A stretch of 60,000 nucleotides of DNA from Bolinopsis microptera. Lineage: Eukaryota > Ctenophora > Tentaculata > Lobata > Bolinopsidae. A program made the position numbers and the translations under genes. Below are positions 39,301-50,345 of the stretch, one piece after another; within the stretch, counting starts at the first letter, position 1, and every line of letters starts with the position of its first letter. The stretch spans positions 3,302,536 through 3,362,535 of the forward strand of contig NC_087083.1 in the NCBI RefSeq assembly GCF_026151205.1. The letters are read 5' to 3'. The notes below the pieces were generated by a model, which was given only the letters and a program-made list of their open reading frames with translations, had not been told where the DNA came from and did no database searches.

Positions 39301-41533
39301 CTGTTACACACTACGCAAGGACTTGTTACTCACACTTCTATTGATGAACTATGGAACCTCTTCTTGTCTTGTCTAGGTAATAATTAATAATTAAGTTAGG
39401 GATATTTTAATAACTTTATGTTATTTAGATATCAGGTCCTCTACTTAGTACTTAGTTTACTAATTACCTATTTAACTAGTTTACTAATTATCTATAATTT
39501 GACAAGTTTACTAATTAACCAATTATCTAGTTAACCAATTATATAGTTAACTAATATTCCTTCCTCCTACAGGTAACCTAGACCAGCTGCTTCTGAACAA
39601 GGATGACCAGCCTCAACAACTACTAGACCTCAAGCTGCTTCTAGTTCTCTTCTGTCAGACTCTGGGCGGGTACGAGCTAAACGTTACCAAGTTATATAAG
39701 CTCCTTATAAACCTGTACCAGAAGTACTGTGACAGTCTTCAGTCACTCTGGAAAACAAAGTTCAAGGAAGTTTTCGGTAAGGAAAACTTAAATACCACAA
39801 ATTTTCACTTCATACTACTATTGTGTAACACTTCGCTGTTGTGTCACTAATTAATCAGCTAATCAATTAATTAGCTAACTAATTAATTAATTAGTTAACT
39901 AATTGCCATTTGTCCCTCAGGTAAAGACAACTACTCTCCTCTCACAGTAGACTCAGATGTACAACTCCAACAGTTAATGGGTTGTGCTTATCAAGCACTA
40001 GATAGGACTGACATGAAGTTCCCAGTACATCTACCTTTCTCTAAACTAGTACCTGAAATATTCATACTAATGGAGGAGTACATAGAGGCGTCGTTACAAT
40101 TCGCAACTCATCTCGACCTGAGCCAGACTGAAGTAGACGATCTAGTTAGGAAGTCTACAAACGAGCTTCTCACTAAAACACTGAACGATTGTCTGATAGA
40201 TCTAATAAAAGAGAAGAACCTGGTACTATCCCAGATAGTACAAGTCAGCATCAATACTTCCTTCTTACAGCGCTACTCTCACTCTATGGAAACGTTCGTA
40301 TCCTCTAAAACAGGATGCACTGTGTCTAGTACTCAGGCTAAAGATTTGTACGGACTGAAGATGTTTGATAATGTTAAGGAGGAGGCTAAGAGACAGATAC
40401 ACGTCAAGGTACGGTAGAGGGGTTAAATAGAGGGGTGAAATAGAGGGGTTAAATAGAGAGGTGAAATAGAGAGGTGAAATAGAGGGGTGAAATAGAGGGG
40501 TGAAATAGAGGGGTGAAATAGAGGGGTTAAATAGAGGGGTCAAATAGAGGGGTCAAATAGAGTGGTTAAATAGAGGGGTCAAATAGAGGGGTCAAATAGA
40601 GGGGTGAAATAGCAGCTCCTATTCAGATGGGTGAAATAGCAGCTACTATTCAGATGGGTGAAATAGAGTGGTTAAATAGAGGGGTGAAATAGCAGCTACT
40701 ATTCAGATGGGTGAAATAGAGGGGTGAAATAGCAGCTACTATTCAGATGGGTGAAATAGCAGCTACTATTCAACTAATAGACTAATTAACTAATAGCCTA
40801 ATTAACTGATACATTAATCAACTTATAATACATTAATCAACTTATACATTAAATTAACACATGCCTTTCTCTCCAGCTGACAGAGAAGATAGACGAATTC
40901 TTTGAACTGTCTCGCTACAACTGGATGACTAGCGAAGTAAGAGAGTACCCTAGCGACTACATAACCGACATGTTGACCTACCTCAACAACAAGTTCAGAA
41001 CCTTCACTCAACTAGAACAGAGCGTAGCTTGTGGAGCCTGTGAGGAAGCTGGTAAACACATCGCTAACAAACTGTTGGAGATATTTCTAGATCCCACCAT
41101 AACACAGATGTCACGTGTAGCACTGGATATTCTAGATCAGGACGTGATCGCTTACGAGGGGTTCGCTCTGGATGAGCCGGTGAAAGGTGTAAAGAATATA
41201 AACCTGCTGATCCCAATCCAGACACTCCGCAATGTTATAAACATGATAAAACAGTCCGACTATGACAAGTATATAGCTGAGTTTAACCCGAGTAGTAGGA
41301 GCTCTAGTAACATAGCACCTGAGGTGCTGGCTAGAGTACTAGAGAGGTTCCTGGATAAAGATAGCAAGAAGTTCTCTTTCAAGAGTTTCAGTATGAACAA
41401 GAATGAGAAGGAGATGAACCAGCTGCTGGAGGCTGTTATAAAGAAACTGAGAACACTGAACACCGGGGGAAGCGGGTCCAGCACTCCTACTATGCTCGCT
41501 AGGAAGCTTTCTAGGAGCAATCTCAACTTCTGA
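29295..41533 (+). CDS. EXOC6: Exocyst complex component 6 (Sec15)
   Basis: Eight exons: 29295-29384, 29650-29772, 33849-34025, 38140-38446, 39035-39376, 39573-39776, 39921-40408 and 40877-41533. They join in phase to 795 residues (human about 804). Landmarks: MAEEANPET start, VRAVYEGGFESQF, GFIDCVNELLKVQ, CIPVLEMYQKLKEEM, EISRCDLKDFLKTIREKS, FAPIYRCLHIYSIIGEKEDF, VVGFFVIENTLLHTTQGLVT, DELWNLFLSCL, LPFSKLVPEIF, KIDEFFELSRYNWM and a Sec15 C-terminal helical domain ending RKLSRSNLNF. Sec15 links the exocyst to Rab11/Sec4-type GTPases for secretory-vesicle tethering. Introns 2 and 3 are unusually long (4.1 kb each) because of transposons and splice-site minisatellites. The symbol could equally be EXOC6B. 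Confidence 0.95.
29344..29425 (+). repeat. 41-bp duplication of EXOC6 exon-1 end with its donor
   Basis: The block ending GCAGTGAGACCCAG|GTAAT occurs twice, donor at 29385 and again at 29426. Only the first donor keeps the frame into exon 2, because 41 is not a multiple of three. Confidence 0.92.
29788..30095 (+). repeat. TTAGTTAATAACATTAGTTAT minisatellite in EXOC6 intron 2
   Basis: Degenerate units of TTAGTTAAT(A)ACATTAG with an ATTTATTAG variant, beginning soon after the exon-2 donor. Confidence 0.85.
30132..30490. mobile_element. Foldback element with GTCGGGGTTT units and a poly-T tract
   Basis: The ends are AGGCATCATGTAGCC and its complement GGCTACATGATGCCT. Inside are tandem GTCGGGGTTT/GACAAACCCC units in both orientations, about 33 T at 30273-30305, and a second left-end copy (CTCATGTAGCCGGTGGGCCCGA) at 30374. 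ACAGTA stands on both outer sides once the hAT element is removed. The hAT element landed in its right tip. Confidence 0.65.
31115..31909 (+). pseudogene. hAT transposon protein, N-terminal part
   Basis: 264 codons from ATG 31115. Begins MTTILGKRKQPRREVPWVGT; central charged helices; C-terminal GTTIAISKRFVEKLGPAADR then LNLSSTQLTGILAAATNHGG. The closing segment matches my memory of the region ahead of the catalytic core in a hAT-like family widespread in arthropods and hydra. A donor-like GGTAAG follows at about 31929, and an acceptor-like CTACAG lies at about 32031. Sequence linking it to the next frame appears to be missing, so the copy is probably internally deleted. Confidence 0.6.
32051..32587 (+). 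pseudogene. hAT transposon protein, catalytic-region fragment
   Basis: Open from 32051 (after a stop at 32048). It reads QILGIPPTENSTGRAEAEM, then ACGFDTTSSNTGVNNGSC and WLACRHHILELIIGGAF. The FDTT.SNTG block and the ACRHH motif are signatures of this hAT-like group; the Cys/His pair fits the hAT CxxH motif and the Asp of FDTT one catalytic acid. The frame runs on into the right TIR and stops there, so the final catalytic Glu region is absent. Non-functional as a complete transposase. Confidence 0.65.
32863..33880 (+). repeat. Acceptor-site minisatellite: 18 copies of the EXOC6 exon-3 start with its 3' splice site
   Basis: Units of 48-62 bp contain (ACAGTA)n, then CATTGTTGCAG|GGTTTTAT, then AGATTGTGTGAACGAGCTAC. 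The part after the AG is the first 30 nt or so of exon 3. I count 18 occurrences of TTGTTGCAGG, the last being the true acceptor at 33847-33848. Copies vary by a few bases (for example GTGTTAACG). Confidence 0.95.
36239..36821. mobile_element. 583-bp MITE with TA duplication inside the donor minisatellite
   Basis: The ends are CCTTACAAGACATTTT and its complement, with TA on each side. Internally it carries two direct copies of a CGACGACCGAAATTTTGGCG-containing block (about 36274 and 36735). Confidence 0.85.
37227..37553. mobile_element. 327-bp hairpin MITE with 8-bp GGTATATT duplication inside the donor minisatellite
   Basis: The ends are GGGGGGTACCAATGGCATAA and its complement. GGTATATT occurs immediately on both sides. 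Inner segments repeat GGCATAAATGG and GCCATTTATGCC in both orientations. Confidence 0.8.
38660..39015 (+). repeat. 56-bp AT-rich minisatellite in EXOC6 intron 4
   Basis: Units contain AGTTTATTTATTTTAATTTT, CTRTTAWTGSTGWATAAAAT and AACTTAACTTATTTAT. About six copies. Confidence 0.9.
40409..40770 (+). repeat. (AGAGGGGTGAAAT) minisatellite at the start of EXOC6 intron 7
   Basis: Starts a few bases after the exon-7 donor. 13-bp units give way to a longer AGCAGCTACTATTCAGATGG-containing unit. Confidence 0.92.
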
Positions 41534-41705
41534 TTGGTTGGGCTGTGTCACGTGGGGCTGGTTCTGTTGTGAATACTGGGCTCTGATTGGTTGGACTGTG
41601 TCACGTGGTGCTTGTTCTATTGTGAATACTGGGCTCTGATTGGTTGGGCTGTGTCACGTGGTGCTGGTTCTGTTGTGAATACTGGGCTCTGATTGGTTGG
41701 TTTCA
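41525..41705 (+). repeat. CCAAT/E-box minisatellite beginning at the EXOC6 stop codon
   Basis: Three to four units of about 60 bp, each with CTGATTGGTTGG, TGTGTCACGTGG and TTGTGAATACTGGGCTC. The first CTGATTGG contains the EXOC6 stop TGA. Confidence 0.9.
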
Positions 41706-42285
41706 ATTTCTGGATTCAATTCTTTATATATGGTTGGGATAATTATTTCCAATTTTGTAATTTTTCAAATTTAAAATTCTTTTAATGATGTCGTGTAGAC
41801 AACAATTCTGATTTCGTTGATTTTTGAGGGACAATTTAATTTGTGTTTTGCAGTGTATATTTATTATTGTACAAAATATAAATTTTCAGGAACAGAAGCT
41901 AACAATATAGCCATGATAAATGTTAGTTTTAAAAGATGAAAAATCACATTGATGACCTTTCGCTTTCATGTTTGTTTTTTGTAATATAGACTATTTTATT
42001 TTTACAAAAAAACCTGCAATATTCCTTAGTTAGAATACTATATGTTTACAGTACACTACAATGTAGATGTACTAAAGGGGTATCCTAAGAAGATTCTTGA
42101 TCTTTTGGCAGGGCCCCTCCTCATTTAACCCTCAATCAAGTTTCCTATAATGCTAAGTGCTCATTACTTGATCACTGATCGCTTACAATTATTCGCTGCG
42201 TGCAATTCAGATGTACATGTCATTAAACACACTGACTATGTCTACATATCTTATTAAGAAAATAATTAGCTTATTCAGGAAAATA
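41706..42285. other. EXOC6-RPA1 intergenic spacer
   Basis: AT-rich, with the probable EXOC6 3' UTR and RPA1 promoter. An in-frame upstream ATG for RPA1 is at 42211. No other gene is seen. Confidence 0.4.
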
Positions 42286-45200
42286 ATGGCACAAGACCTG
42301 ACTCCAAATGGAATTCTGAAATTCTTTAATCAGTCCATCAATACAGACAGTTACAAACCCACCGTTCAGATAAACGCTATAAAGAAATGTGGGTCAGGTT
42401 AGTTGGTTTTATTTTACTTATTTAGGAGTGAATTTTACATTAACGTTACATGTTTTAAATGTTACTTTCATGTTATATTAACTTAGTATACTTAGTATAC
42501 TTGCAGTTAACTTAGTTAGTTATCTTTATTCTTTAACTAGAATATTTTCAGGAAGTGGAGCTAATAAAAACAAGCTGTTAGTTAGTGATGGAACTAACTT
42601 CACCACAATGCTTTCTGTTGGGGACGAAATAGACAAAGTGGTTAGTTGTTTTACTAATGTGTTGAACTATTTTAACATCTTAACGACGACCGTGAAGCGA
42701 AGGTTATGTGTATATATTATGTGTATATATTATGTGTATATGTATATTATGTGTAACTACTCTACTCAGATAGCTGACGACACGTTGAGGAAGAATGCAG
42801 TAGTAAAGGTAGAGCGTTACAACGTGACTAACTCTAACAACAAACACTTCGTACTTATACTAGAGGTCTCCATCTTATCTTACCCTGAACAGAAGATAGG
42901 TGAGTTGTAATGATGTCACTTAAATAACTTAAATAAAAACACTTTGTACTAATACTACTAATTATAACTCCAGATATATATAATCTAGTTTGCATTATCC
43001 CCATTATCAGATGGTTTATCATTACGCCCCCCGGCCCCACTGCACCACTGCACTCCCCCCCCCCACCCCCGGCCCAACTGCACCCCCACTCCCCCACCCC
43101 CGGCCCCACTTGCACTCCCCCACTGCACCCCCCGGCCCCACTCCCCAACTGCACCCCCCCCCCCCCCGGCCCCACTCCCCCACCCCCGGCCCCCCATCAT
43201 TACATGTAACTTATAATATCCCACTCAGGTAACCCTGTAAAGCTATCAGATGACCAGATACAAGCCGAGGTTAACAAGACCCCCACCCCTTCTACTTCAG
43301 TACCCAGCGCAGTCTCTACTTTCAATTCTGGTTAGTTAACTTTATTTGGTTAGTTTAGTGAACTTAATATATATAATATATAAGTTACTTTGATTAACTT
43401 GAGTTGTTTATTTGAGGGATTTGATTATATTTAGTTGGTTATAATAACCCTCCCACAGGAGGCATGGCAGGAGCTGCTCCTTCAGGCACACCTGGTAATA
43501 TATATCCGATACAGAGTCTCAACCCCTATCAGAACAAGTGGACTATCAAGGCTAGGTAACAAATTGATATCTTGATAAATAGATAATAATAATGATACTT
43601 TAATGTAGATAATGACTATAGCTATATTTATATAAGATAACACAGTGTAACTACAGGGTAACCAAGAAGAGTGATATTAGAACGTGGTCTAACGCACGGG
43701 GAGAAGGGAAACTGTTCAGTCTGGAGCTGATGGACGAGAGTGGAGAGATTAGGTGTACAGGTGAATATACTAACCAACCAGAGAGCTGTATTGTAGTCAC
43801 GAGACAAATACTAACCAATCAGAGAGCTGTATTGTTGTCACGAGACAAATACTAACCAATCAGAGAGCTGTATTGTAGTCACGAGACAAATACTAACCAA
43901 TCAGAGAGCTGTATTGTAGTCACGAGACAAATACTAACCAATCAGAGAGCTGTATTGTAGTCACGAGACAAATAATGACCAATCAGAGAGCTGTATTGTT
44001 GTCACGAGGCACAAAATAAGCAAACTGCAAAGACGATAATGTTTTGTTTATTATTTTATTTTGTCCCGATCTGCACCTTGGTAATATCTATTTGTTCAGG
44101 TTTCACAGACGCAGTAGATAAGTTTTACAACGTAGTAGAACAAGGTCAAGTGTACTACGTTTCCCGCTGCTCTCTCAAGACCGCTAATAAACAGTACACT
44201 GCTATAAAGAACGACTACGAGATGACGATAAATAGTGACACTACTATTGTTAAGTGCGAGGGTCAGTACTCACTTATAACTATAACTATTGTTAAGTTAC
44301 TAATAAAGGAATAAGAGAACTAAAAACTAGTCCTCTTTTACACTACTAGTTACCATAGTTACAATACTAGTTACCATAGTTACACTACTAGTTACCATAG
44401 TTACACTACTAGTTACCATATGCTTAGTTACACTACTAGTTACCATAGTTACACTACTAGTAACTATAGTTACACTACTAGTTACCATAGTAACACTACT
44501 AGTTACCATAGTAACACTACTAGTTACCATAGTTACAATACTAGTTACCATAGTTACACTACTAGTTACCATAGTTACACTACTAGTTACCATATGCTTA
44601 GTTACACTACTAGTTACCATAGTTACACTACTAGTTACCATAGTTACACTACTAGTTACCATATGCTTAGTTACACTACTAGTTACCATGGTCACGTAAC
44701 TACTTCTCTTTTAGACGGAGATGCAGTTCCGCAGATAAAAATGGAGTTTACTCAGATATCAGACCTGGAGAGATGCGAGAATAACAGTTTTGTGGATATA
44801 ATGGGAATAGCTACTGATATTGGAGACGTTCAGTCTATTACTGCTAGGTTAGATATCAGAAATTTCAAATATTTTTAATGTTTATATTCTCATTCCTCGT
44901 GTATATATTGACATAATTCTGTTCAATATTCAATAAAACAACGAAAGTTCTTTTTAACGAATGGTAAATATTCAAAGACTAGCGGGAGCACCCCGGTTAA
45001 CTCTTTCTGACCATTTCTGCTGATGACCCGACCCCCCATTGTTACTTGCCTTAGTAACCATGCAATGGTTACTTGCCTTAGTAACCATGGTTACTTATTA
45101 ACTTTCTTGTATTTAACAGCTGTCTAATTATTTCTCTAAATGACAGGGCGTCAGGCAAGCAACTCACTAAAAGAGAAGTAAAGTTGCAAGACAAATCAGG

Positions 45201-46997
45201 AGCAGCAGTGTCTCTGACACTCTGGGGAAATGATGCTGATAAGTTCGACACAGGACTTGCAAACCCTGTCATTGCTGTTAAGGCAGCTAAAGTCAGCGAC
45301 TTCGGGGGCCGGTCTCTCTCTGTTTCTTTCAGCTCTACTTTACTGGTAATATATGTTTTAACTTTACTGTTTATTTTTAGCAAAGTAACATAGCAGCACT
45401 AGTAAAGTAAGATACAGCATGAACAATGCAAATGGAGCTGATAAAGTATGAACCAGGTTAATCCGGACACAGCCCCCTCACACGAGTTAAAGGGATGGTA
45501 CGATACCACCGGTAAAGACGAGACTGTCAGACAAATGTCCGGTTCTGGAGGTATGGGAGGGGGTGGAATGGAGACTGCTCACAAATCATTTGGTGAAATT
45601 AAGGAGGCTAACATTCAGGTGAGATATATGAGATTTTATAAGTTGTTCAGCCAATCAGAAAGCTGCATTATAAGTTGATCAGCCAATTAGAGCTGCATTG
45701 TAGCCCCGAGACTCAAAACAAAGTAGTCTGAGCACTTCATTTACTCTTTATTTCCAGGATAAGCCGGAGTATTTCAGTAACCATGCAGCAATAGTGTTCG
45801 TTAAAAAAGATAACTGTATGTACCAGGCCTGTCCCAGCGCTGACTGTAATAAAAAGGTTATCATTCGTTTTTTCAAGTTTTATTTCCAATCAATTTTGCT
45901 TTAACTAGTCAGCTATTTTGTCAGTTCCCGAAATGAAAACACAGGCTCAGGGAGGGAGGGCATCCCCAGCCCCATGTTTTATCTTAAGTTTTCTTACTAA
46001 TTATGTTTTCTCGCATATTTTGTTACAGGTACTATTACTACTACTACTACTATTACTACTACTATTACTGCAGGTAATGCAAGAATCAGCTACAGAATAT
46101 CGTTGTGAGAAATGTGACAAACTCTATCCCAACTTCAAATACAGATTAATGCTAACAGTGAAACTCTCTGACTTTACTGGCAACGAGTGGGTCACATGTT
46201 TCCAGGTTTGTGGAATGTCAATAATAATAATATAATATATATATATAATATATAATAATAAGCATTTTATACGTTCCAAACTGGGTGTTTTGTAAATCGA
46301 TACTAATTAGGGCAGGAACCGAGAGCGCCTAATGTCATGACAATTTTACGACAAAATGTGACAATATGTGCCAATATACGACAATATACTAAAATATATG
46401 ACAATACATGACAAGATGTGACAAGATTTGACAATAAACGACAAGATTTGACAATATATGACAATATACGACAAGATTGACAAAATGTGACAAACCGTGG
46501 GAAAATGGGCACACTCGGTTCCTGCCCTAATTAATATGTACAAATTATACAAATCAATAATGTACATATTATAATGTATAACGTATCGGTATAAGTTATT
46601 TAATTAATGTGTAATATTTGTTCAGGAAACAGCAGAGAAATTGTTGGGAATTTCAGCCGATGACCTTGGCAAACTGAAGGAAACAAATGAAGCAGAATTT
46701 GAACAAGCAATGAACAAAGTCAACTTTACAGCGTATAACTTCAAGATTCGGGCTAGAACTGAAACGTATATGGACGAATCACGGTGAGCATATAACAAGT
46801 TTCTATGTATTAAATTTTAAAAGTTATTTTACGTGCAATGTACATATTTCTAATATTACTGTATTTACTATTCTGTTGATTTAGTTACTAATACGTTTTC
46901 TTTCAGACTCAAGTGTACAGCTCTATCAGTTGAACCTATTGACTATATTACGCACAGTAAACGCTTGATAGATGAAATAAAGCTGTTAGAAGGTTGA
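42286..46997 (+). CDS. RPA1: Replication protein A 70-kDa subunit
   Basis: Fourteen exons: 42286-42397, 42552-42640, 42770-42899, 43229-43330, 43459-43555, 43657-43760, 44100-44261, 44715-44847, 45147-45345, 45457-45618, 45758-45856, 46074-46205, 46626-46783 and 46907-46997. They join in phase to 589 residues (human 616). Order: N-terminal OB fold ([10 protein letters not shown]..), a short Ser/Thr/Pro linker, DBD-A ([38 protein letters not shown]), DBD-B ([23 protein letters not shown]) and DBD-C with a zinc ribbon ([11 protein letters not shown] ... [19 protein letters not shown]). RPA coats single-stranded DNA in replication, repair and recombination. Start at 42286 (MAQDL) gives a normal N-terminus; the ATG at 42211 would add 25 residues. 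Several introns hold minisatellites. Confidence 0.95.
43020..43200. repeat. C-rich low-complexity array in RPA1 intron 3
   Basis: Irregular CCCCCACCCCCGGCCCCACT-type units. Glycine-rich minus-strand frames are artefacts. Confidence 0.85.
43770..44010 (-). repeat. 40-bp CCAAT-containing tandem repeat in RPA1 intron 6
   Basis: Six units of ACCAATCAGAGAGCTGTATT followed by GTAGTCACGAGACAAATACT. On the opposite strand the unit matches the 40-bp EXOC6 promoter repeat (ACCAATCAGAGGGCTGTATT then TTATCACGTG). A degenerate pair also lies in RPA1 intron 10 at 45648-45712. Confidence 0.9.
44330..44700. repeat. GTTACCATAGTTACACTACTA array in RPA1 intron 7
   Basis: About 17 units of 21 bp (CTAGTTACCATAGTTACACTA with variants; ATATGCTTAGTT insertions three times). 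Single related motifs also occur at 22156, 22870-22908 and 51915-51945. Long open frames in both strands follow from the 21-bp period. Confidence 0.92.
46350..46500. repeat. GTGACAATATACGACAA degenerate repeat in RPA1 intron 12
   Basis: Irregular units around TGACAAGAT/TGACAATATACGAC. The repeat block is bounded by GGCAGGAACCGAG and CTCGGTTCCTGCC (46312 and 46513), which are inverted copies, so it may be a small TIR element. Confidence 0.7.
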
Positions 46998-47313
46998 AAA
47001 TACAAGACATATTGAATCTGACTCCGAAAACTTGCCGGATTTGGAGTCTAGATACACACGTTATTGACTGTTAAAAGTGACTTAATTCTATGGACGCTAT
47101 CAGCTTTTTTAAATATTTAAGAATTTCATTATCATAAATTTGTTTATTTGGTTGTTAATTTCCACGAAATGACTGTTTCCCTTTAAATATTTCGATTTCA
47201 AATTAGCGGGACTATACGCGCCGCGCATTAAGCGCGAGCCACAAACTACATGGTTTCAGCATTATTATTGTGCGCATTGTAAATTAAGCACACAGTTGCG
47301 AACATTTTAAGAT
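46998..47313. other. RPA1 3' flank
   Basis: Probable RPA1 3' UTR with AT-rich sequence, plus a CG-rich GCGCCGCGCATTAAGCGCG spot at 47218. Nothing else recognised. Confidence 0.4.
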
Positions 47314-47829
47314 TTGAAAAGAATGTTTAAACGCGGGATTATTTGCTTTCCTTGCCCCAGGCTTGGCTGCCTTTGCCGTGTAATCCAAAAGAATAACAAA
47401 ATTTGCTTTACATTTTCTGGCTCTTTGGCGAGAGTAACTATTTCACTTAATTTCCTGAATAATGCCCGAAAAACTGGTACCTTGCACAGTCATTGTAAAG
47501 TAAACAGCCTCGCTCTCCGCTATGCGGGGTACTCTGCTGTTGTGCTATCATTTAAATTTTACTCCTCTTTTGAATTTGATCTAAGTGAAATGAAATCAGC
47601 AAGATTTTTTGACAATCAATTTGAAGTTACTATTAACCAGATTTACAGATATTGTTTGGGTCTGATGGAAACCGTTAAAAAGACTTTATTTACTGGACCT
47701 ACATCCTTCACTGTTTTTAGTGTTCAGGCAGAGCTGGAACATGAAATTGAAGGTCTAAAATTCGTATATTTCTATTCTATTGTTACAAATTCAAGAAGAG
47801 TATCTGCGATCTCTAAGGGTGGTATCTGA
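47314..47829 (+). CDS. Hypothetical 171-codon open frame
   Basis: An isolated intact frame not composed of simple repeats, with two close start ATGs (47314 and 47323). The predicted product is Phe/Ser/Lys-rich, with a Cys-rich N-terminus (CFPCPRLGCLC) and an acidic SVQAELEHEIEGL segment; no signal peptide or membrane segment is clear. I do not recognise a family. It may be chance or a fragment of a repeat, since it borders the second repeat mosaic. Confidence 0.25.
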   Translation: MKRMFKRGIICFPCPRLGCLCRVIQKNNKICFTFSGSLARVTISLNFLNNARKTGTLHSHCKVNSLALRYAGYSAVVLSFKFYSSFEFDLSEMKSARFFDNQFEVTINQIYRYCLGLMETVKKTLFTGPTSFTVFSVQAELEHEIEGLKFVYFYSIVTNSRRVSAISKGGI

Positions 47830-48179
47830 GGTTAGGATGTCCTCGTATACACATTCTGCCGACAAAGACTTTACATTTTATTTCTGCTACAATGTAAAAG
47901 AGTTTAATGTTTAAGAAACCGGATAATTATCCGTCACATACGACGTACGTGATTTCTGCTACGGCTCTGACTGGACAAATTACTCATACTCTGTCCCCAA
48001 AACCTAAGTTTTAAGCAAACCATCTTTGGAAATCCCGAAAAGAAAATTTACTGGGCGGAGCTTAGCCTGTTTGCTGTTACTCCGCCACATCTTGAATCTG
48101 TTAATTAAATATTAACAGAAAGCCCCTCCCCTCCCACTGCCTTAAACCTAACCCTAAACAATCGAATTCGTGTTCAACT

Positions 48180-50345
48180 AGCTTGTCACGTGACCAAAAC
48201 AGTTTTTTGCTTATAACTTTCCAGGGAAGCATTTTTACCCTACGTTGTACGTCATGCGGGGTGATTCGAAATCATCTTCCAATGAATTAACCGAATCAGG
48301 TGACTTTCATTACATACCCTCAGGGCCTTTCACAAGAATTTTCTTAAAATTTGGGCGAGCGATTTAGTGGGAGCGCGTTAAACTTTCACGAAATAGTCTA
48401 TCTATTCACATACAACATAGCCATGTGTATACGCGTACTGCAGGGCTCTGGTTAGAGCAAGTCTATCTACTTCCTTATATAATATGGTCATGTCACGTGA
48501 TTTAAACAGTTTCATAGATTGTAGATAGCTTGGCAGGGAAGCACTTTAACCCTAGTACCTAGATTCAAAAATACGTCTACTGAAATTGGTTTCATCTGTC
48601 AGGGTCACTTTTAGAAGAATCTTGAAATTCCAGTGTTGTGTAAACTTAAATTACTGGGCCGCGCTCAGCCTGTTTGCTGTTATTCCGCCTAATCTCTATT
48701 CGTATGTTTATGAACATGGAAATGATAGCCTGAGGTCCCCAGGTAAAACTTAGAGTGATCCAGCACGCTCGTATCAATGGCAAAACAAGTACTACTATAT
48801 AATACGTGAATATAATCGGTAATTTTATCAAAAATTGTAGCTTTATTACCTACCAGGACGCTGTATCACGTGGTGACCCCACTGTCGCTTCACTGTATAG
48901 TTTCTACGATACAGGGGGAGCCGCGCGGCGGGTCATAAAACGTATGACAACCATGACGCGCGCCGAGTTGGACTCGTCGACGGTCCTAATATATGGAATA
49001 GATATTTTACGAGTATCACCCGTTAACAAAAGATTTGATCTATGGATTCATGAAGTTTGAAAGTAGTTATTTCAATGCGCGCAATTTTGAGAGTGTGCTT
49101 TCGCGGAAGACACAAACTGTGCCTTAAGAGTATCACCCGTTATTATTCAAACTGATTGAGTAAATGGGAGTTACAAATCATTTTACATTTTTACAAGATA
49201 CTATCTATCCTCACCTCCTTACTCTTTACATGCGATCGTGCTAAATCACTCTACAGTCGATCTTCGAGATTGTTCTAAAAGGGTCCCCGACAGTTGAAAC
49301 CAACTTCAATCGATTATTTTCGGACGCTGATTCCGAATCACCCCACATGACATAGGGTTAAAATGATCCTCTGACGAGATATTGGCGAAAAACTGTCTCG
49401 ATCACGTGATATGATCGTATAAGGAAGTTAGTCTAATATCTAGTTAGGGTAGGTAGTGCGCCATCGACAGTGAGCCGCGCGTGCCGACTGTAGGATGGTT
49501 TTTTAGAGCTAATTTCGGCCAGCACAATTTTCTTCAAACAAATAGATATTAAGTATCCTTCCCGACCTCCGATTGCAACAAAAATTGGTAAGCTTACTCA
49601 TAGACTTACAAGGAAAGTGTCCGAAAAGTTTAAAGCATATCCAACCATCAGACATTATGTTACAGCTAAAAGCAGCGTATTTTGCCCCATTTTGATCACT
49701 ATATCAACTCTGATATCCACCAAATTTTTCGGACAGTTGTGAAAGCTCTATTGGAAGGTCGTCGCCAATTTTCAGAATGATCTCATTCAAGGAACTGAAG
49801 ATATATCCAAATAATACGACAAAAACCAACGAATTTGGTTAAATTTGGTCAAATTACGCGACTTTTACAGCTAATTTTGCTCCAAAATGCAAAAGCCGCG
49901 CACCATCAAATATGGCACCTAGGCGAAACTCACTAGGATTTTTCCAAAAAGGTATGACATATTTGGTATTGTGAAAATTCTCACAGTCTCTAGAAAACAA
50001 TGGTACAAAAATTTTTTAAATCCGAGTAAGTTTATTTTTATGGTGCACCCCCTAGAGCTAGTTAGGGTTTCAGCATATGGGTTAGGATCAGATTAAAGGG
50101 TTAGGGTTTCGAATAGTCGTTCAGTACCAGCTAGATAAGAGAACGGGTTGAAAAAGAGAACGGGTTGAAGAAGTCACGTGACAGTCGAGTGATTAATCAT
50201 CATCCCTTTACATGGGGACCTCATGTTTTTCTGTTCATAAACAGAATGCGGCGGAATGTTTACTGGGCCGCGCTCAGCCTGTCATTCCGCCGAATCTCTA
50301 TGTTTGTGAACATAATAGCCTGAGGTCCCCAGGTAACGGAATGTT
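48180..50345. repeat. Repeat mosaic, copy B
   Basis: Contains the modules listed for 6118-9440 and two copies of a block running from GGGCCGCGCTCAGCCTGT through AATCTCTAT to CCTGAGGTCCCCAGGTAA (48654-48747 and 50262-50335). Several CACGTGA palindromes (48186, 48494, 49402, 50175) are embedded. No coding sequence identified. Confidence 0.6.

Noticed and set aside
44327-44700. Plus- and minus-strand frames with VTSSVTM or YHSYTTS repeats
   Set aside because: By-products of a 21-bp intronic repeat whose length is a multiple of three.
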